From positions 1-64,000 of the forward strand of contig JALSNX010000026.1 in the NCBI GenBank assembly GCA_026986775.1: 64,000 nucleotides of DNA. The letters run 5' to 3'. Origin of the DNA: Caldifarciminota bacterium (GTDB taxonomy: Bacteria > Hydrothermota > Hydrothermia > UBA1063 > CAJXJZ01). Both the position numbers and the translations under genes were made by a program. Below, in pieces: positions 60,288 to 64,000 of this stretch (the stretch's first letter is position 1; every line of letters starts with the position of its first letter). A model generated the notes under the pieces. The model did no database searches and was not told the origin of the DNA. It saw only the letters and a list, made by a program, of their open reading frames with translations.

Positions 60288-61745
60288 ATGAAGACATTCA
60301 GGATAATGGTCGTATTTTTCCTGATGCATGGTTTATTAATGTCCTATGAATTCATAGGTGAGTATTTAAGTGGACACAATGCAGTGGGATGGAGTGTAGC
60401 AGAGGATGATGAGGACGGGTATTATGTAATTTTAACAGGAGAGTGTTTAGATTATGGAGATTATTATTGTGATTCATATAATTACGGTATATTAAGGGTA
60501 GGCAAATATGGAGAGGAGATAGATTATCGTGTGATATTTCATTATGAGTATACGAGGGGTAAAGGAAAAGGCAGGCAAAAGAGGAACAGAGGTTCAAGGA
60601 AGTTGAGGGGTATATGGAAGGACAGGAGTGAGGATGGAGGAGGTAAGATATGGCGATTAAGAGATGGCAGGTATGCAGTGGTAGTGGATGACATATACTA
60701 TTCAGACGATTTTGGGTATTATGGATATCCACATGTAATGTTATTAGACCGTGATTTAAATATAATCTGGTCAAAGGACATATATGCAGACATAGATGCG
60801 TCAACGGAACCTGGTGGAATAAAGGAGACTTCAGATGGGGATTTAATAATGTATTATACGAGTTATCCCTATTGTACGGAGGGAGTAACGATAAAGATGA
60901 GAGTGGAAGATGGTGTTGAGGATTGGCGGATAAATGGGAGCAATGACATAGAGGAGGTAGGAGGTGGTTATATAAGGTGCAGGATGAGTCATATAGGGTT
61001 AATAGATAGTAATGGAGACAGTATATGGGAGAAGGTTTATGAGACAGAGAGTGGGAATGACCCATACAGGACACTGGTGTTAGCAAGTATAGAGAGAGGC
61101 ATAGGCGGTGGATATATAGCAGCAGGAAGATATGAGATGAATCCAGACACTTTCATCGGTTATATAGTGAAGGTAGATGACAGCGGGAGAGTTGAGTGGC
61201 AGAGAGAGTACTTCGGGTGGTTACATGTAAACGGCATATTCAGAGATGGAGACGGTTATGTGGTGGGCGGGACAGCATGGAATGGCATTCATAATTATCC
61301 TGTTATTTATCCATTTATTTACAGGATTGATACAGGGGGTAATATAATATGGGAGAGTTATTATTATGATACGGTAAGCACGATATATCCAAAGGGCATG
61401 AGGAGAGTAAGTGATGGAGGATACATTATAGTAGGAGAGTTTTGGTCACGGGATTCAGGCCGGGAGTATCAACACGTATATTTAATCAAGACCGACAGTA
61501 TAGGGCTGGTGGATGGAGTGGATAGGGAGACAGACACGCCGAAGGTAGAGATGCCAGAAAGAGGGATAGATTACGTGGTAAGGAGTTTATATGAATTAAG
61601 AGCCCTTATTTTCAGAGACAGATTAATCAAGATATACACAGTGACAGGGCGAGAAATAGTAAGCAGAGATTTAAGCGAATTAAACAGAGGAATGTATTTA
61701 TATCGTAGTGGTACAAAGAGAGGGAGATTGCTGATAATAAGATAA
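60288..61745 (+). CDS. Secreted repeat protein with sorting tail and unusual codon use
   Basis: A 485-residue protein with a signal peptide (MKTFRIMVVFFLMHGLLMSYEF). The body has repeats of the type seen in FG-GAP/delta-60/propeller-like proteins: SVAEDDEDGYYVILTGECL, TSDGDLIMYYTSY, GGGYIAAGRYEMN, DGDGYVVGGTAWNG, SDGGYIIVGEFW. The C-terminal 65 residues (LIKIYTVTGREIVSRDLSELNRGMYLYRS) form a type IX-secretion-like sorting tail. Codon use is extreme: Leu is mostly TTA, Arg AGG/AGA, Gly GGA, and the coding strand is very purine-rich, unlike neighbouring genes. It may be recently acquired or under special selection. Confidence 0.7.
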   Translation: MKTFRIMVVFFLMHGLLMSYEFIGEYLSGHNAVGWSVAEDDEDGYYVILTGECLDYGDYYCDSYNYGILRVGKYGEEIDYRVIFHYEYTRGKGKGRQKRNRGSRKLRGIWKDRSEDGGGKIWRLRDGRYAVVVDDIYYSDDFGYYGYPHVMLLDRDLNIIWSKDIYADIDASTEPGGIKETSDGDLIMYYTSYPYCTEGVTIKMRVEDGVEDWRINGSNDIEEVGGGYIRCRMSHIGLIDSNGDSIWEKVYETESGNDPYRTLVLASIERGIGGGYIAAGRYEMNPDTFIGYIVKVDDSGRVEWQREYFGWLHVNGIFRDGDGYVVGGTAWNGIHNYPVIYPFIYRIDTGGNIIWESYYYDTVSTIYPKGMRRVSDGGYIIVGEFWSRDSGREYQHVYLIKTDSIGLVDGVDRETDTPKVEMPERGIDYVVRSLYELRALIFRDRLIKIYTVTGREIVSRDLSELNRGMYLYRSGTKRGRLLIIR

Positions 61746-61909
61746 TGAGGGAGAGTAATGATAGGAGTTATAAGGTGAGTTTAGTTTACACGGTAATATG
61801 GGATGGCAGAGATAGAGATGGCAGGATGCTACACTCAGGTATATACATCGTGAATATGGAAATCGGCTCATTTTACAGGGAAAGTAAAAAGATTGTGCTT
61901 ACAAGGTAG
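61745..61909 (+). pseudogene. Orphan sorting-domain fragment
   Basis: A 54-codon frame that starts by TAATG overlap with the previous stop. Its product contains VIWDGRDRDGRMLHSGIYIVNM and ends FYRESKKIVLTR, which is exactly the last strands of a FlgD/Por-type sorting domain without the secreted protein before it. It is probably a leftover of a lost or recombined surface gene. The upstream gene carries its own, different sorting tail. Confidence 0.65.
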
Positions 61910-61921
61910 TGAAGAAAACAG

Positions 61922-61953
61922 GAGGTATCCCCGTAAACAGGGATACCTCTTTT
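61922..61953 (+). terminator. Terminator after the surface-protein genes
   Basis: GAGGTATCCC (61922-61931), an 8-nt loop, then GGGATACCTC (61940-61949) followed by TTTT. The rest of the 357-nt gap 61910-62266 has no gene that I can support; apart from the promoter at 62232 I see nothing in 61954-62231. Confidence 0.8.
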
Positions 61954-62231
61954 AACAGATTATTTGACATTTGCAATTTAAGTAAGATAGAATCCACCTT
62001 CTTTATGTTTTTAAACACCCTCTTTTAAAGTGCTTTTTGAGAGCGATTTTTAATCAATGCCCAAAAACGTTCTGTGTGATACTGTGTCTGAAGTTTTAGG
62101 CGAAAGTGAGCAGGTAATAACAGATGGTGATTTTTCGACACTCAGTATTGTCTGAAACGCTTCGTAATAAGCCGTAAACTTTCTTATTACTTTGTAACAC
62201 AGGATATTCTAAAATTTCATCTGTCGCTTAT

Positions 62232-62260
62232 TTGATTATTCACTCAGCGAGCGTTATCAT
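62232..62260 (+). promoter_or_regulatory. Promoter of the M23 peptidase gene (leaderless)
   Basis: TTGATT at 62232-62237, 17 nt, TATCAT at 62255-62260, then 6 nt to the ATG at 62267. No SD is present, so transcription should begin at the start codon. Confidence 0.7.
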
Positions 62261-62266
62261 TAAAAT

Positions 62267-63175
62267 ATGAAGAAGCGGCAAATTATAGTAAAGATTTTTA
62301 CCGATGAACTTCATAGCGGAAAAGAGTTCTCAATAAGCAGAAGGCTATTAAGATTTATTCTCGTTTTTTTATTCACCCTTGCAGGATTTTCAGCGTTTTT
62401 ACTATATCACTTTATCAACTATAATGTAGCAAATTACAGATTAAACCGTTATGCTGTGGAAAACAGATACCTAAAAGAGAAAGTGAAACAGCTTGAAGAA
62501 AAGGTTGCTTTATTAGACAGCACAATTGACGATTATTATTACAAATACACTGCACTTACGAAATATGCTGGCGTACAACCTCCTCCCTATGAACTTAAAA
62601 ATATTGGTATTGGAGGAGAGATAGAGGAACCACCATCCCCGGACTTAAAGCCAGTGGTTAACCTTGACGAAAAATTGAGAAAACTGGAAAGATTTGTGGA
62701 TATACAGATGGAATCCTTTAAGAATGTTGAAAATAAACTCAAGAAAGAACAGTATATAAGGGACCATACTCCCTCAATTCTTCCATGTAATGGCAGGTTC
62801 ACCTCAGGGTTTGGAATGCGCAGGGACCCATTCACAGGAAGGATGCACTTTCACTATGGAATTGACCTTGCAGCCCCTATTGGAACGCCTGTATATGCTC
62901 CAGCAGACGGCGTTGTTCGAAGAGTTAAAAGAGACCCACGCGGGTATGGCATTTTACTGGAAATCGACCATGGTATGGGTATTACTACAAGATACGGACA
63001 TTTATCAAAAGTTCTTGTAAAACCTGGAGAGAGAGTAAAAAGAGGTGAGATTATAGCGAAAGTGGGAAATACAGGAAGATCCACAGGGCCACATCTTCAT
63101 TATGAAGTTAGAGTGCTTAATAAACCGGTAAATCCTTTAAACTATATCATTCCCTATCAATCGTTCTTTGATTGA
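62267..63175 (+). CDS. M23-family peptidoglycan endopeptidase
   Basis: A 302-residue protein with an N-terminal cytoplasmic tail, one membrane anchor (LLRFILVFLFTLAGFSAFLL, about 27-48) and a coiled coil (NRYLKEKVKQLEEKVALLDST). The C-terminal domain (about 175-290) is LytM/M23: FGMRRDPFTGRMHFHYGIDLAAP with Zn ligands H-x3-D (HYGID) and the later TGPHLHYEVR. All metal residues are present. It resembles membrane-anchored MepM/NlpD-like enzymes that cut cell-wall cross-links. A GHLSKVLVKPGERVKRG block is typical. It overlaps the next gene by 1 nt (TGATG). Confidence 0.93.
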   Translation: MKKRQIIVKIFTDELHSGKEFSISRRLLRFILVFLFTLAGFSAFLLYHFINYNVANYRLNRYAVENRYLKEKVKQLEEKVALLDSTIDDYYYKYTALTKYAGVQPPPYELKNIGIGGEIEEPPSPDLKPVVNLDEKLRKLERFVDIQMESFKNVENKLKKEQYIRDHTPSILPCNGRFTSGFGMRRDPFTGRMHFHYGIDLAAPIGTPVYAPADGVVRRVKRDPRGYGILLEIDHGMGITTRYGHLSKVLVKPGERVKRGEIIAKVGNTGRSTGPHLHYEVRVLNKPVNPLNYIIPYQSFFD

Positions 63176-64000
63176 TGTTACGTTTACTGCTTTCTTTTCT
63201 GTTCCCTGCGATCTTAACAGCCTATACCTTTGGCAAAAACAAATATGAAACCAGAAGGTATGACTGGAAAATAAGTGAAACCGAACACTTTAAGGTTTAT
63301 TACTATGATGGAGAGAAGTTTCTCAGTACTTTTGCTGTTTCTATACTTGAAAAGACATTCAATGAGTACACACAACTATTTGGCTTTACGCCACAGGACA
63401 AGATTCCTGTAATCATATACGCATCCTTCAAGGACTTTCAGGAAACAAACGTTATACCAGGAATCATTGAGGAGGGCGTAGGTGGCTTCACAGAAATACT
63501 TAAAAACCGTGTGGTTGTGCCATTCTCCGGGTCATATAGAGACTTTCGCCATGTACTCCGCCATGAGCTTGTTCACGTTTTCCAGTACACAATGATAAAA
63601 AATAACTATAAAAACTTTCTATATTCAAGCATTCTCAATACAATACCATTATGGGTGATGGAGGGTATGGCAGAATATTTTTCCCTGGGATGGGATACTG
63701 AAACAGAAGCCTATATAAGGGATATAGCACTTAATGATAAAATTCTTCCCATCAAGGAATTGAATCTTTACGGCGGGTATATCGTCTATAAAGAGGGACA
63801 GCTTATATACCGATTTATAGCGGAAAAATACGGGAAAAAGGCATGTACTGAATTTTTCGGCACCCTGATTTATACGGGGAATTTTAGAAAGGCCATTGAA
63901 GAAACATTCGGCATGGAATTTAACGACTTTGATAGAAGCTTTATGAACTATGTTAGGGTAAAGTATTACCCTGTTCTGGCTTACAAAAAACTTCCCGCAT
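63175..64000 (+). CDS. HExxH metallopeptidase-like protein (peptidase-MA type), 3' truncated by window
   Basis: An open frame from ATG 63175 to the window end (275 residues seen). A signal peptide (MLRLLLSFLFPAILTAYTFG) is followed by an alpha/beta region (FKVYYYDGEKFLSTFAVS). The zinc motif is H-E-L-V-H in FRHVLRHELVHVFQYT (about residue 130), with a gluzincin-like Glu in VMEGMAEYFSLGWD about 25 residues later. This matches the peptidase-MA-like domain found at the start of large surface or TolB-propeller proteins. The C-terminal part lies outside the window. Confidence 0.75.
   Translation, partial: MLRLLLSFLFPAILTAYTFGKNKYETRRYDWKISETEHFKVYYYDGEKFLSTFAVSILEKTFNEYTQLFGFTPQDKIPVIIYASFKDFQETNVIPGIIEEGVGGFTEILKNRVVVPFSGSYRDFRHVLRHELVHVFQYTMIKNNYKNFLYSSILNTIPLWVMEGMAEYFSLGWDTETEAYIRDIALNDKILPIKELNLYGGYIVYKEGQLIYRFIAEKYGKKACTEFFGTLIYTGNFRKAIEETFGMEFNDFDRSFMNYVRVKYYPVLAYKKLPA

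Noticed and set aside
60352-61086. 244-codon minus-strand open frame opposite the 60288 gene
   Set aside because: It has Leu/His/Ser/Pro-rich low-complexity content produced by the purine bias of the plus gene, with no SD and no domain.
1-64000. CRISPR array, prophage or insertion sequence
   Set aside because: No regularly spaced repeats, transposase, integrase or phage structural genes were seen in the window.

Overview
The window looks like chromosomal DNA of an uncultured, AT-rich, probably thermophilic and anaerobic double-membrane bacterium. Evidence for two membranes: several predicted outer-membrane beta-barrels, lipoproteins with lipoboxes, and secreted proteins that end in a type IX-secretion-like sorting domain (Por/FlgD-type tail). 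Evidence for anaerobic life: a sulfide-type Thi4, ThiC, NadA, a membrane pyrophosphatase, V-type ATPase subunits, FeoAB and a ferredoxin-fused citryl-CoA-type enzyme. The mix suggests an FCB-affiliated candidate phylum such as WOR-3/Hydrothermae. That placement is inference; no rRNA gene is present.

Layout. 1-1.6 kb: threonine synthase tail, an unknown gene, a DUF4321 protein and two tRNAs (Leu, Cys). 1.8-5.5 kb: a four-gene secreted/outer-membrane locus that resembles a chaperone-usher system in plan. 5.5-8.5 kb: thiC-thi4-lipA. 8.4-15.7 kb: secreted PLD protein, degenerate 5'-nucleotidase-like protein, a frameshifted small secreted protein and a large subtilase with a broken N-terminus. 15.8-21.7 kb: FG-GAP-like protein, CCA-adding enzyme and a giant sorted surface protein. 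21.7-28.9 kb: O-antigen ligase, glycosyltransferase, YjbQ, NadA, then a citryl-CoA synthetase/lyase module and an HD protein. 28.9-30.1 kb: unknown gene and GNAT. 30.3-30.6 kb: tmRNA. 30.6-40.8 kb: one long minus-strand run (V-ATPase H and I, TPR lipoprotein, POTRA/barrel protein, hppA, prs, ABC exporter). 40.8-41.2 kb: RNase P RNA. 41.2-48.5 kb: VCBS protein and a surface cluster with CBM48-like glucan-binding domains and barrels. 48.5-52.9 kb: mgtE, feoAB, EamA. 52.9-57.3 kb: a protein kinase-UvrD helicase fusion and a clostripain lipoprotein (both minus). 57.4-59.6 kb: radical SAM, DUF123 and a Fur-boxed NifX/DUF5320 pair. 59.7-64 kb: MazG, a compositionally odd surface protein plus an orphan sorting tail, an M23 peptidase and a partial HExxH protein.

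Themes. Cofactor synthesis (thiamin, lipoate, NAD) and an ATP-citrate-cleaving module suggest a reductive or partly reductive TCA cycle. Ion bioenergetics appears as HppA and V-ATPase parts. Iron control appears as a perfect Fur box and a second likely one. Several genes show a -10 box placed 6-7 nt before the start codon, which implies leaderless mRNAs. The most unusual items are the kinase-helicase fusion, the ferredoxin-fused citryl-CoA synthetase subunit, the usher-like locus and the CBM48-barrel cluster.
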